Source: Pteria penguin
Lineage: Eukaryota > Mollusca > Bivalvia > Pterioida > Pteriidae
Length of the DNA stretch: 64,000 nt
Reading direction: 5' to 3'
Assembly (NCBI GenBank): GCA_035048485.1
Contig: CM068583.1
Location: 65,220,306-65,284,305, forward strand
Under the pieces are notes generated by a model. That model was not told where the DNA came from. It saw nothing but the letters and a program-made list of their open reading frames with translations, and searched no databases. This document shows, piece after piece, positions 46,006-58,985 of this stretch. The first letter of the stretch is position 1. Every line of letters begins with the position of its first letter. The translations under genes and the position numbers were made by a program.

Positions 46006-48764
46006 ATCTTGTATTGGATCCCTCTATAGTCTTATATATAGGACCTCTCCATAGCCTTATCTATAGGACCTCCCTATAGCCTTATGTAAAGGACCTCTCT
46101 ATAGTCTTATGTATTGGACCCCTCTATAGCCTTATGTAAAGGACCTCTCTATAGCCTTATGTATAGGACCTCCCTATAGCCTTATGTATAGGACCTCTCT
46201 ATAGCCTTATGTATAGGACCTCTCTATAGCCTTATGTATTGGACCCCTCTATAGCCTTATGTATTGGACCTATCTATAGCCTTATGTATAGGACCTCTCT
46301 ATTGCCTAATGTATTGGACCTATCTATAGCCTTATGTATAGGACCTCTCTAGAGCCTTATGTATAGGACCTATCTATAGCCTTATGTATAGGACCTCTCT
46401 ATTGCCTAATGTATTGGACCTATTCATAGCCTTATGTATAGGACCTATCTATAGCCTTATGTATAGGACCTATCTATAGCCTTATGTATTGGACCTATCT
46501 ATAGCCTTATGTACAGGACCTATCTATAGCCTTATGTATAGGACCTCTCTATAGCCTTATGTTTTGGACCCCTCTATAGCCTTATGTATAGGACCTATCT
46601 ATAGCCTTATGTATTGGACCTATCTATAGCTTTATGTATAGGACCTATCTATAGCCTTATGTGTTGGACCTCTCTATAGCCTCATGTATAGGACCTCTCT
46701 ATAGCCTTATGTATAGGACCTATCTATACCCTTATGTATTGGACCTATCTTTAGCCTTATGTATAGGACCTATCTATAGCCTTATGTATAGGACCTATCT
46801 ATAGCCTTATGTATAGGACCTATCTATAGCCTTATGTATAGGATCTCTCTATAGCCTTATGTATTAGACCCCTCTATAGCCTTATGTATTGGACCTATCT
46901 ATGGCCTTATGTATTGGACCTATATATAGCCTTATGTATAGGACCTATCTATAGCCTTATGTATTGGACCTATCTATAGCCTTATGTATAGAACCTATCT
47001 ATAGCCTTATGTATTGGACCTATTTATAGCCTTATATATAGGACCTATCTATAGCCTTATGTATTGGACCTATTTATAGCCTTATGTATAGGACCCCTCT
47101 AAAGCCTCATGTATAGGACCTATCTATAGCCTTATGTGTAGGACCTATCTATAGCCTTATGTATAGTACCTATCTATAGCCTTATGTAGTGGACCTCTCT
47201 ATAGCCTTATGTATAGGACCTATCTATAGCCTTATGCATAGGACCTATCTATAGCCTTATGTATAGGACCTATCTTTAGTCTTATGTATAGGACCTATCT
47301 ATAGCCTTATGTATAGGACCTATCTACAGCCTTATGTATTGAACCTATCTATAGCCTTATGTATTGGACCTCTCTATAGCCTTATGTATAGGACCTATCT
47401 ATAGCCTTATGTATAGGACCTATCTATAGCCTTATGTATAGGACCTATCTATAGCCTTATGTATTGGACCCCTCTATAGCCTTATGTATTGGACCTATCT
47501 ATAGCCTTATGTATAGGACCTCTCTATTGCCTAATGTATTGGACCTATCTATAGCCTTATGTATAGGACCTCTCTAGAGCCTTATGTATAGGACCTATCT
47601 ATAGCCTTATGTATAGGACCTCTCTATTGGCTAATGTATTGGACCTATTCATAGCCTTATGTATAGGACCTATCTATAGCCTTATGTATAGGACCTATCT
47701 ATAGCCTTATGTATTGGACCTATCTATAGCCTTATGTACAGGACCTATCTATAGCCTTAGGTATGGGACCTCTCTATAGCCTTATGTTTTGGACCCCTCT
47801 ATAGCCTTATGTATAGGACCTATCTATAGCCTTATGTATTGGACCTATCTATAGCTTTATGTATAGGACCTATCTATAGCCTTATGTGTTGGACCTCTCT
47901 ATAGCCTTATGTATAGGACCTATCTATAGCCTTATGCATAGGACCTATCTATACCCTTATGTATTGGACCTATCTATAGCCTTATGTATAGGACCTATCT
48001 ATAGCCTTATGTATAGGACCTATCTATAGCCTTATGTATAGGACCTATCTATAGCCTTATGTATAGGATATCTCTATAGCCTTATGTATTAGACCCCTCT
48101 ATAGCCTTATGTATTGGACCTCTCTATAGCTTTATGTATAGGACCTATCTATAGCCTTATGTATAGGACCTATCTATAGCCTTATGTATTGGACCTATCT
48201 ATAGCCCTGTGTATTGGACCTATCTATAGCCTTATGTATTGGACCTATCTATAGCCTTATGTATTGGACCTATATATAGCCTTATGTATTGGACCTATCT
48301 ATAGCCTTATGTATTGGACTTATCTATAGCCTTATATATTGCACCCCTCTATAGCCTTATATATTGGACCCCTCTATAGCCTTATATATTGGACCCCTCT
48401 ATAGCCTTATTTATTGGACCGCTCTATAGCCTTATATATTGGACCCCTCTATAGCCTTATATATTGGACCCCTCTATAGCCTTATATATTGGACCCCTCT
48501 ATAACCTTATATATTGGACCCCTCTATAGCCTTATATATTGGACCCCTCTATAACCTTATATATTGGACCCCTCTATAGCCTTATATATTGGACCCCTCT
48601 ATAGCCTTATATATTAGACCCCTCTATAACCTTATATATTGGACCCCTCTATAGCCTTATATATTGGACCCCTCTATAACCTTATATATTGCACCCCTCT
48701 ATAGCCTTATATATTGGACCCCTCTATAGCCTTATATATTGGACACCTCTATAGCCTTGGCTTA
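46006..48764. repeat. 25-bp satellite, ~110 copies
   Basis: The unit contains ggacctatctatagccttat followed by gtata or gtatt. The last quarter (from about 48,320) shifts to a homogeneous ggacccctctatagccttat + atatt variant. Larger blocks are duplicated too: the order around ctctattgcctaatg recurs near 46,300 and 47,520 (about 1.2 kb). A related single copy, cttgtattgggcctttctac, exists in the palindromic element at 43.03 kb. Confidence 0.95.
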
Positions 48765-48814
48765 TGTTTGTGTTACTTTATAGTTTTGATATTTTAGACA
48801 TATTCGTGTTATTT

Positions 48815-49036
48815 TCGTATTATATCATTTAATATATTCCTATTATATCATTTAATACATTCCTATTATATCATTTAATACATTCCTATTATATCATTTA
48901 ATATATTCCTATTATATCATTTAATATATTCCTATCATTCCTATTATATCATTTAATATATACCTATTATATCATTTAATATATTCCTATTATATCATTT
49001 AATATATTCCTATTATATCATTTAATATATTCCTAA
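48815..49036. repeat. 23-bp satellite, copy 1
   Basis: About 9 copies containing tattatatcatttaatatat + tcc, extremely AT-rich. Confidence 0.9.
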
Positions 49037-49204
49037 TATACTTTTATGATATCTTCTTTTGAGTACTCTATTATCCTTATTTTCTATATAGATATTAAAT
49101 ACATTTCATTCTATAGCCATTGTATGTGTGCTCATAACTTAATATATACTGGATACACTAAAGTGGTTTCAAACGAGACAAAGTCGAACAGGATTGTTAT
49201 GGAC

Positions 49205-50145
49205 CGTCAGCATATGACTAGTGTATCAATGATTGTAACTGCATATGACTAGTGTATCAATGAATGTAACTGCATATGACTAGTGTATCAATGAGTGTAA
49301 CTGCATATGACTAGTGTATCAATGAGTGTAACTGCATATGACTAGTATATCAATGAGTGTAACTGTATATGACTAGTGTATCAATGAGTGCAACTGCTAA
49401 GATTCATCACCACATGGCTAGTGTATCAATGAGTGTAACCACTAAGGTTCGTCACCACATGGCTAGTGTATCAATGAGTGTAACCACTAAGGTTCGTCAC
49501 CACATGGCTAGTGTATCAATGAGTGTAACTGCTAAGGTTCGTCACCACACGGCTAGTGTATCAATAAGAATAACTGTTAATGTTCGTTACCACATGGCTA
49601 GTGTATCAATAAGAATAACTGCCAAGGTTCGTCACCACATCGCTAGTGTATCAATTAGTGTAACTGCTAAGGTTTGCCACCACATGGCTAGTGTATCAAT
49701 GAGTGTAATTGCATATGACTAGTGTATCAATGAGTGCAACTACTAAGGTTCGTCACCACATGGCTAGTGTATAAATGAGTGTAACTGCTAAGTTTCGTCA
49801 CCAGATGGCTAGTGTATCAATAAGAATAACTGCTAAGATTCGTCACCACATGGCTAGTGTATCAATGAGTGTAACCACTAAGGTTCGTCACCACATGGCT
49901 AGTGTATAAATGAGTGTAACTGCGAAGTTTCGTCAACAGATGGCTAGTGTATCAATAAGAATAACTGCTAAGATTCCTCACCACATGGCTAGTGTATCGA
50001 TGAGTCTCACTGCTAAGGTTCGTCACCACATGGCTAGTGTATCAATAACAATAACTGCCAAGGTTCGTTACCACATGGCTAGTGTATCAATGAGTGTAAC
50101 TGCTAAGGTTCGTTACTACGTGACTAGTGTATCAATGAGTGTAAC
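49205..50145. repeat. 45-bp satellite, copy 1
   Basis: The 45-bp unit contains catggctagtgtatcaatga and gtgtaactgctaaggttcgt. It starts with several 31-bp short forms (catatgactagtgtatcaat...) that lack the gctaaggttcgtcac part. Divisible by three, giving a 15-residue open repeat (VRHHMASVSMSVTAK). Probably non-coding: frames are interrupted by the 31-bp forms. Confidence 0.92.
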
Positions 50146-50477
50146 TGCTATATTGGACCCCTCTATAGCCTTATATATTGGACCTCTCTATAGCCTTATA
50201 TATTGCACCCCTCTATAGCCTTATATATTGGACCCCTCTATAGCCTTATATATTGGACCCCTCTATAGCCTTATATATTGGACCCCTCTACAGCCTTATA
50301 TATTGCACCCCTCTATAGCCTTATATATTGGACCCCTCTATAGCCTTATATATTGGACCCCTCTATAGCCTTATATATTGGACCCCTCTATAGCCTTATA
50401 TATTGCACCCCTCTATAGCCTTATATATTGCACCCCTCTATAGCCTTATATATTGGACACCTCTATAGCCTTGGCTT
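50146..50477. repeat. 25-bp satellite, second block
   Basis: About 13 copies of the ggacccctctatagccttat variant, joined directly to a 45-bp unit without spacer at 50,146. Confidence 0.93.
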
Positions 50478-50528
50478 ATGTTGATGTTACTTTATATTTT
50501 TGATATTTTAGACATATTCGTGTTATTT

Positions 50529-50722
50529 TCGTATTATATCATTTAATATATTCCTATTATATCATTTAATACATTCCTATTATATCATTTAATACATTCC
50601 TATTATATCATTTAATATATTCCTATCATATCATTTAATATATTCCTATTATATCATTTAATATATACCTATTATATCATTTAATATATTCCTATTATAT
50701 CATTTAATATATTCCTATTATA
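50529..50722. repeat. 23-bp satellite, copy 2
   Basis: Same unit as 48,815-49,036. The flanking unique sequence (gttactttat...gatattttagacatattcg) is also duplicated. Confidence 0.9.
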
Positions 50723-50891
50723 CTTTTATGATATCTTCTTTTGAGTACTCTATTATCCTTATTTTCTATATAGATATTAAATACATTTCATTCTATAGCC
50801 ATTGTATGTGTGCTCATAACTTAATATATACTGGATACACTAAAGTGGATTCAAACGAGACAAAGTCGAACAGGATTGTTATGGACCGTCA

Positions 50892-52625
50892 GCATATGAC
50901 TAGTGTATCAATGAGTGTAACTGCATATGACTAGTGTATCAATGAATGTAACTGCATATGACTAGTATATCAATGAGTGTAACTGCATATGACTAGTGTA
51001 TCAATGAGTGTAACTGCATATGACTAGTATATCAATGAGTGTAACTGCATATGACTAGTGTATCAATGAGTGTAACTGCATATGACTAGTATATCAATGA
51101 GTGCAACTGCTAAGATTCGTCACCACATGGCTAGTGTATCAATGAGTGTAACCACTAAGGTTAGTCACCACATGGCTAGTGTATAAATGAGTGTAGCTGC
51201 TAAGGTTCGTCACTACACGGCTATTGTATCAAAGAGTGTAACTGCTAAGGTTCGTCACCACATGGCTAGTGTATCAATAAGAATAACTGTTAAGGTTAGT
51301 CACCACATGGCTAGTGTATCAATAAGAATAACTGCTAAGGTTCGTCACCACATGGCTAGTGTATCAATGAGTGTAACTGCTAAGGTTCGTCACCACATGG
51401 CTAGTGTATCAATGAGTGTAACTGCTAAGGTTCGTCACCACACGGCTAGTGTATCGATGAGTGTAACTGCAAATGTTCGTCGCCACATGGCTAAAATATC
51501 AATGAGTGTAACTGCTAAGTTTCGTCACCACCCGGCTAGTGTATCAATGAGTGTAACTGCATATGACTAGTGTATCAGTGAGTGCAACTACTAAGGTTCG
51601 TCACCACATGGCTAGTGTATAAATGAGTGTAACTGCTAAGTTTCGTCACCAGATGGCTAGTGTATCAATAAGAATAACTGCTAAGATTCGTCACCACATG
51701 GCTAGTGTATCAATGAGTGTAACCACTGAGGTTCGTCACCATATGGCTAGTGTATAAATGAGTGTAACTGCGAAGTTTCGTCAACAGATGGCTAGTGTAT
51801 CAATAAGAATAACTGCTAAGGTTCGTTACCACATGACTAGTGTATCAATAAGAATAATTGCTAAGATTCCTCACCACATGGCTAGTGTATCGATGAGTCT
51901 CACTGCTAAGGTTCGTCACCACATGCCTAGTGTATCAATAACAATAACTGCCAAGGTTCGTTACCACATGGCTAGTGTATCAATGAGTGTAACTGCTAAG
52001 GTTCGTCACCACACGGCTAATGTGCTAATTTATCAATGAGTGTAACTGCCCGTCACCACCCGGCTAGTGTACTAATGAGTGTAACTGCTAAGGTTCGTCA
52101 CCACACGGCTAGAATATCAATGAGTTTAATTGCATATGATTAGTGTATCAATGAGTGCAACTGCTAAAGTTCGTCACCACACGGCTAGTGTGTCAATGAG
52201 TGCAACTGCTAAGGTTCGGCACCATATGGTTAGTGCATAAATGAGTGTAACTACATATGACTAGTGTGTCAATGAGTGTAATTGCTAAGGTTCGTCACCA
52301 GATGGTTAGTGTATCAATGAGTGTAACTGTTAAGGTTCGTTACTACATGACTAGTGTATCAATAAGTGTTACTGCTAAGGCTTGTAACCACATGGCTAGT
52401 GTATCAATGAGTGTAACTGCTAAGGTTCGGCCCCACATGGCTAGTGCATAAATGAGTGTAACTGCATATGACTAGTGTATCAATGAGTGTAGCCGCTGTG
52501 CCTCATCATCATATGGCTAGTGTATCACTGAGTGTAATCGCTGTGCTTCGTCACCATATGGCTAGTGTATCACTGAGTGTAACCACTATTTTCCGTCATC
52601 ATATGACTCGTGTATCACTATATAG
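50892..52625. repeat. 45-bp satellite, copy 2
   Basis: Longer version of the 49.2-kb array, with the same 31-bp short forms at its start and again near 51,548, 52,131, 52,250 and 52,461. The last units near 52,490-52,620 have diverged (gccgctgtgcctcatcatc). Confidence 0.92.
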
Positions 52626-54029
52626 ATGTTACTGAATTATATCCGCTTAATGTAATGATAGCTTCCTTATCGCGTCATTATTTAGCAGTGATCAATGAGT
52701 TCGCACTATTGACTTCTGTGTGTAGCATTCTAATTACATACCACATATTATCCTGATGTTGAGTGGCAGGTCATTAAGGTCAATTGCTGATTTCATGATA
52801 TATATATATATATATTTAAAAGCACAAATAGGAAATATAACAACAACGTTCACTATTCAAATATGTTGGATCAACCGTGGGTCGCTGAAAAATAAAAGAG
52901 GTCAAATATAGAAGCACAAGAAAGCGCCAAACGACATTAAAATAAAACAAATGGTCAAATTTTCGAGGCGATCTGCCCCTTCCTCGGGACAAAACAATAA
53001 AAAAAACTACATAAATAGAAATATGAAAAAAGAAAGCTATATACAAAGCACTAGTCTAATTATACGGTGATATCGGGCGTCAGCTACATTTTGCGTGTTT
53101 GTAGTTCGCTGTCTAAATGTAAAAATGTCCGCACAGTAGTATCATTTCTCATTTCATCTAAAACTTTAGACACGTAAATTTACACAGGGTGGAAGGGCAA
53201 AAGGGGGCAGAGGCGGGACACGAGCCCTCTTTTGTATATGTGCGCCCTAATATACATTTACAGACACACGCACACATTTCACAGAAAGGGTACATAATTT
53301 TAAGTCATTAAGTCCTAAAACAGTGCTAAAAAGGAAGATTTTTATAATGAAATACTAAATCATTAAAAAAGGTGGCTTTATTAATTTTAACTGAAAGTTA
53401 CAAGTATTTTGCCCCTCTCACATTTTGGACTCAGTTTACGTCATATCCTGCTTATTCAGTTAAGGTCTTATCTTACTTATTCAGTTTTAAGAGAGACTTG
53501 CTTAAAAATGAACCAGTTATTTCTTATGGTCTATCAGACTTATAGTGACGTCTGACGTGGTTACCGAATGAAAATATGATGTTTTTCAACTTCCTTGATT
53601 GACTGATTCAGATATTTTTCATTGCTATATATAGATCAGAGCAACACATTACTCCATATCTTCTTTTCTGGAGGATATTTTCTCTTCATATTTGAAATAA
53701 AATATATTGGATACATAATCACCTGAATAAATTAGATAAATTGAAACCTTTCCACATAAACCTTTCTATGAAAAGACAAAGAAAATTTGTATTTGCAATA
53801 TCCCTGGCAATTCATAACTAAATTGGAAATATCTTTCTTGGTTCTTGTCATCTACTGCATTTAGTCTTTAGTGCAGAGATATAAAAGTTTTGCAAGCCGA
53901 ATATGTCCTTATTCTACTGTGGTATATTCATTATTGATGATGTAAAATAAATCTTCAGTGAAAGTCACCGTACGTATCTAAATAAAGAAATAGAATGTTG
54001 GTTTATTATAAAACGATTGCAGAGTTAAA
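52626..54029. other. Non-coding, includes a dispersed repeat fragment
   Basis: No gene. The stretch 52,815-53,020 (ending cgatctgccccttcctcggg) has the look of a dispersed repeat and produces a spurious minus-strand frame. Confidence 0.4.
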
Positions 54030-54600
54030 GATATGTAAAATGGCACTGAAGACAGCATATGGGGGGAATTAAGAGATTGTAAGACAGCAATGAAGACACA
54101 ATCAGAAGGCATTGAAAACACTATACGTAAAGAGGCATTGAAGATACTATACGTAAGAAAGTGGCATTAAAACATTAAAAAGGGGAATTTATGACATTGT
54201 AAGAAGGCAATGAAGGCACTATAATGAGACCCAGACATTATAATTGGCGCTAAAAGACGCTATACAGAAACAGTTTTATGGACATTGAAAACATTATCAA
54301 GAGATTTGAAACATTACCAGGATGCACTGATGACACTATAAGAAAACATTGAACACGTTATATGGATGCCTTTAAGACAATATATAGAGACGATGAAGCA
54401 GCTTTAAATGGCAGTGAGAACACTTTACGGAGACAATGAAGACATTATAACTGACAATGAAAACATTATCAGGAGACATGGAAGATATCAGTAAAGTGGT
54501 TTTGAAGACACTATCAGGGACACTGAAGACATATAAGGTTATGATATAACACTATATGAAAGCATGGGGGACTCTGAAGACACTATAAAGGTTCAATGAA
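54030..54600. repeat. Highly degenerate ~20-25 bp repeat
   Basis: Irregular recurrences of cattgaagacactata-like sequence (gaagacagcatat, gaagatactatacg, gaaaacattatcaggagac, gaagacactataaagg). An old decayed minisatellite. Confidence 0.6.
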
Positions 54601-54621
54601 GATCATGAATATAATTAACCC

Positions 54622-54659
54622 GCCTCCCCCCCCCCCCCCCCCCCCCCCAACAAAAAAAA

Positions 54660-54690
<31 letters not shown>

Positions 54691-54710
54691 CAAAACCACA
54701 CACACATATA
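54622..54710. repeat. Poly-C / poly-A / (AAAAC)n low complexity
   Basis: A run of about 24 c, then a run of a, then caaaa repeats. A polyproline/lysine open frame through it is an artefact. Poly-C length may be misassembled. Confidence 0.9.
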
Positions 54711-55034
54711 TAAAAAGATTTTTGAGAATATCGAAAGGGTTTCCCTATGAAGGAAATGATACACTTTCATTTTACTTACATGTTAGCACAAATCGCACAA
54801 AGGTATAAATATGAAACTTGACTATTACAGTTCCCTGTTTGTTTTGGTAGTGAGGAATCGGGACAAGGAAACCTTTGTAACGTAAAGCAACATCGATCTA
54901 TCATAATAACCTCTTGACATATTACATATTCAGAATATTAGCATATTAATGACAGTGAAACGCTACAGAGAAATGAATCGCAGTTTTATCATGTTGGACA
55001 GCAGACTTGCAATTTTTTAAACTTAAATTGCCAA

Positions 55035-55325
55035 ATGTGCACACTGTCAAATATGTATAATGTCAAAAATGTATACGGTCAAATGTGTATATTGTCAAAT
55101 GTATACACTGTCAAATATGTAAACTGTGAAATGTATATACTGTCAAATGTATACACTGTCAAATTATGTATACACTGTCAAATGTGTATATTGTCAAATG
55201 TGTATACTGTCAAATGTGTATATTGTCAAATATGTATACTGTCAAATATGTACTTTGTCAAATGTATACACTGTCAAATGTGTATACTGTTAAATAAGTA
55301 CAATGTCAGATGTGTATACTGTCAG
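55035..55325. repeat. ~16-bp minisatellite
   Basis: About 18 copies of an actgtcaaatgtgtat-like unit with 15-17 bp variants (tatact, tacact, tatatt). A 115-codon frame is a shadow. Confidence 0.88.
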
Positions 55326-55474
55326 CTTCTAACTTTTGTCAATGTTGAATTACTGCTACAACTACTAATCATTTTTGATTAAAACTAGATGTGTCGATAC
55401 GACACGAATGCCCCGCCGGCAACAAAAGTGAAATATGACATGTAGTCCAATGGCCATAACTGCTGTAAAAATTA

Positions 55475-55762
55475 TGATTGATTGATTGATTGATTGATTT
55501 TTGTTTAAAGTCACACCACGAATATTTCACATATATGGTGACGGCATCTGTCTGATGCGAGGCATACAAATTTTGACCTTTGCAACGGACCCATCCGAAG
55601 CAGAAAGGGATCTTTAACGTGCCATGCATACCACGACACGGGACCTCGGTTTTTACTGTCTCATCCGAAAGACAGGACACCGGCATGACCAGAGCAGGAA
55701 TCGAACCCCGGCCTCCCGATCAGGAGTCCAGCGCGATACCACTAGGCCACGCCGGCTTTAAA
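55475..55762 (-). mobile_element. tRNA-derived SINE, full length
   Basis: On minus, the head gccggcgtggcctagtggta carries the A box (TGGCCTAGTGG), and gttcgattcctgctc carries the B box. The body contains ggcacgttaaagatccctttctg and ccgttgcaaaggtcaaaatt, and the tail is (aatc)n. The same body is in the two plus-strand copies below. It resembles Meta/RUDI-type bivalve SINEs (from memory, unverified). Confidence 0.8.
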
Positions 55763-56639
55763 AATTATGAATAGCATTCTCCTTACAATATACACATATA
55801 CATATTTTGGTTTTTGGTTGTACCAAGTTTCATTGAAATCCTCCGGAAAGTTAAGAAGAAGTTGCTAAGACAAGATGATTTTACCATATATGCATAGACA
55901 TCAAAAACCAAGGAGCATGACTCCGTCAGAACTTATTTGACCGTTACTAAATTAAGATGTGACCTAGACATTATTATGATATATCTATATACCAAATTTT
56001 AAATCAACATGTGCATTCATTGCAGAAATAGACCATGGAAACTGTTATTATCGGAAATTTTCTAAGCTCAAGGGGCACAACTCCGTCAAAACTTACCGGT
56101 ATTCGACCGTAACCAAATCAAAACTTCACTTAGATTATTTCGAGATGTATCAGTATACCAAATTTCAATTCAGTACGTGCACCCATTGCAGAGATAAAGC
56201 ACGGAAACGAAATGATGACGGAAGGGCGACCATTTTCAATGGTGGGGTAAAAAAATAAAATCAAAAAATTCAAAATCAAGGAAAAGACTATAATTCGGAT
56301 GCCTAAAAAAACTAATGCATACCAGTTGTTATAGAATCAAGGTATAGCCCATATTAGTTTCAAACCATAATTTGTTCTCTTGGAAAATATGGATGCAATA
56401 TAATATATTCAAGTTTGAGATCGCATGGGGTCAATGTATTTAACGAATATAATATCAATTTTTACTCCTAAGATCTATAAGGGTGAAACACTCTTCAAAG
56501 AATTTTAGTTAAATACTAGAGAATGATTAAAATAAACATAAGATGTCATCATATAGTCAAAAACTATAAGTTACTCAAATCTTGAAATCATTGTAAAATA
56601 TTATTAACTTTATTAACACACTGAACAACAATTTTAAAA
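55763..56639. repeat. Dispersed repeat material, no gene
   Basis: Two parallel segments contain taccaa(g/a)ttt(c/t)a and ttgcagagataaa(g)... near 55,820 and 56,158, with aaggggcacaactccgtcaa near 56,080 echoing aggagcatgactccgtcaga near 55,911, a roughly 170-bp diverged repeat. Confidence 0.45.
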
Positions 56640-56643
<4 letters not shown>

Positions 56644-56686
<43 letters not shown>

Positions 56687-56722
56687 TACACACACACACA
56701 CTCACACTTACATATACACAAT
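56644..56722. repeat. (TC)n-(CA)n microsatellite
   Basis: Uninterrupted ct repeats followed by cacaca runs. Confidence 0.95.
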
Positions 56723-57128
56723 ACACACACAAATACTTGCTGTTGAACAAATGTTTAAAAACACATGAATGAATCACTTTCAAAAACTGCCTTTACCCTA
56801 TTAGTCCTTCGAAGTATTAGGGGTGGATCCAAGTTTTGACGTTAAGGGGGCCAAGTCACGCGAGGTTTTTTTTTTTTAGATTGCCTAGGTCCACAGCAGG
56901 TCCAGGCCGGATCCCCTCAAGGGGTGGGGGCAATTTGGCAATCTTGGGGCCTAGAAATTGCGTAATTTCTCTTCAATTGACCGTTCTCAGTCGGTACCGC
57001 AGCTGCCATGTAAACGAAAGTGTTTGTGATGTTATTCATTTCTTGTCCATACCTTATTATTCTTGTTGTACATGCGATGGATTTTGTCATACAGCTGAGC
57101 CAGATCTGATCTTCTAATAAATCTGAGG

Positions 57129-57390
57129 CCGATGTGGCCTAGTGGATAAGGTGCTCTGCTCGTGATTGAAAGGTGCCGTGTTCGACTCCCGCCCTGGGCG
57201 CACCGGCGTTCTGTTTTTCGGATGAAACAGTGAAAACCGAGGTCCCGTGTCACCTTTATCGTGGCACGTAAAAGATCCCTCACTGCTTCGGGTGGGTCCG
57301 TTGCAAAGGTTTAAATCTGTATGCAATGCATCAGGCAGATGCCGTCACTATATATATATACGTGAAATAATCGTGGAGTAAAGATAACAA
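57129..57390 (+). mobile_element. tRNA-derived SINE
   Basis: A box TGGCCTAGTGG at 57,135-57,145; B box GTTCGACTCC at 57,180-57,189. The body has ggcacgtaaaagatccc, gggtgggtccgttgcaaagg, aatgcatcaggcagatgccg and acgtgaaataatcgtggag. Same family as the copy at 59.7 kb. Confidence 0.82.
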
Positions 57391-57716
57391 ACAGATTGTT
57401 TACGGATGGACGACAAATGGCTTTATTTCTCTATTTGTATGGAATGAATTATTAACAATACAATGAATTATGTAGGCGAACACAAACACAATTAAGAATA
57501 CAACAATTTTTATTCTTAAAAATGCATTTCTGTTGTATATCTTGAAAAATGGACTCTACACCAACAATGAGGGGGCAGACCCGTTACAGGAAGATTGGGG
57601 GATTTAAGGGCTCGCCCTCTCCCTCTCCCATCAACCCCTTGTCTCCACCCTCCCCGAATTGCGCGTGCTCACGTCCACCATATTCCTTCTGGAGAAATCG
57701 AGTAGACGTCCAAATA
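57391..57716. other. Spacer, no gene
   Basis: No supportable exon. Confidence 0.4.
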
Positions 57717-58004
57717 CAGTGGCGGATTTAGAAGGTACGGACCCCCGGGCCCCCCTATTGGCCACATATTTACCAGTAAAAATCAAGATTTAGCACTAAA
57801 AAATGGCTAAGTCGTTTGGCTAATACACATGTGGGGCCCCCTTTTTGGAATTCCTGTGGCGGATTTAGAGGGGGGCCCAAGGCCCCCTTTTAGGTCACAT
57901 ATTTACTAGTACAAATCCAGATTTGCACCAAAAAAGGCTAAGAAGTTTGGCTAATACCCATTTGCCCCCCCCCCCCCCTTTCGGAAATCCTGGATCCGCC
58001 ACTG
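57717..58004. mobile_element. MITE with CAGTGGCGGAT ends (hAT-like, tentative)
   Basis: Begins cagtggcggatt and ends atccgccactg, an inverted pair of at least 11 bp. Inside is an about 138-bp tandem duplication (two gtggcggattta ... cacatatttac(c/t)agta segments at 57,718 and 57,857). CAGTGGCGG-type ends are common in hAT-derived MITEs; the expected 8-bp target duplication is not evident. Confidence 0.5.
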
Positions 58005-58377
58005 CGCGTTCCTCTCTCTCTCTCTCTCTTATTTATTTATTTATTTTGGGGGGAAAACCCTTTGAATACACTACTTGAACCTCCGGACTGTCAGACCCTT
58101 GAACATTTGATATAACCTTTAGAAATTTAAGAATTCGCTGAGCTTTCAGACTTTTGGACCATTTGAACCATGGAGACCTCGGAACATGCATACAATTGAC
58201 TAGAGCGGTAAATACTTGTCACACTCCTCTTAATGGGTATCCATCTTACAACTACTTATTACATAATCTTTTTCTTATTGTAAACGCCACATGTACCCAT
58301 ATCTGCATATCAAGTCACAAATGTTTTATACTAGCAAACCTACGGAAGCCAATTAGGGCAACATGTTTTTTTAATCT

Positions 58378-58845
58378 ATCTTGAATATTCAAGACAATAT
58401 CTTGAAAATTCAAGATAATATCTTGATAATTCAAGACAATAGCATGCACATTCAAGATACTATCTTGAAAATTCAAGTTACTATCTTGAAAATTAAAGAT
58501 ACTATCCTGAAAATTCAAGATGCTTTCTTGAAAATTCAAGATACTATCTTGAAAATTCAATTTATTATCTTGAAAATTAAAGGATACTATCTTGAAAATT
58601 AAAAGATACTATCTTGGATATTCAAGATGCTATCTTGAAAATTCAACTTACTATCTTGAAAATTTAAGATACTATCTTGAAAATTCAACTTCCTTTCTTG
58701 AGAATTCAACTTACTAACTTGAAATTCAAGATATTAACTTGAAAATACAACTTTCTGTTTTGAAAATTCAACTTAACTACTGTGAAAATTCAACTTAACT
58801 ATCTTGATTATTCAACATATTTTCTTGAAAATTCAAGATACCGTT
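58378..58845. repeat. Left array of palindromic minisatellite
   Basis: About 22 copies of atcttgaaaattcaagatac-like units. Each unit is nearly its own reverse complement. It decays rightward to cttgaaaattcaacttacta forms. Confidence 0.9.
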
Positions 58846-58857
58846 TTCAGTTTGCCG

Positions 58858-58985
58858 GTGCTATATAGTAGTTTTTCCCGCATGGTAGTCCCCTCTCCTG
58901 AAAAAATGGCTATATAGTAGTTTTCCCCATGGCGGAAAAAACTGCTATATAGTGTTCTTTTCCCCCATAGTAGTTTCCACCTTTA
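58858..58985. repeat. Hairpin cluster, ctatatagtagttttccc motif
   Basis: Three ctatatagt(a/g)... blocks with intervening inverted gggaaaa/ttttccc segments. A matching cluster lies at 60,790-60,965 near the other end of the foldback element. Confidence 0.6.

Noticed and set aside
49369..52451. Met/Ser/Val-rich repeat proteins
   Set aside because: Translations of the 45-bp satellite, repeatedly interrupted by 31-bp forms containing in-frame stops.
54596..54808. Polyproline-lysine frame
   Set aside because: Poly-C and (AAAAC)n low-complexity run.
55580..55774. 64-codon plus-strand frame
   Set aside because: Reads through the antisense of a SINE.
57032..57326. Minus-strand frames of 70-83 codons
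   Set aside because: Antisense of the SINE at 57.13-57.39 kb.
58315..58602. Ile/Asn/Gln/Asp-rich repeat frames on both strands
   Set aside because: Palindromic minisatellite of the foldback element.
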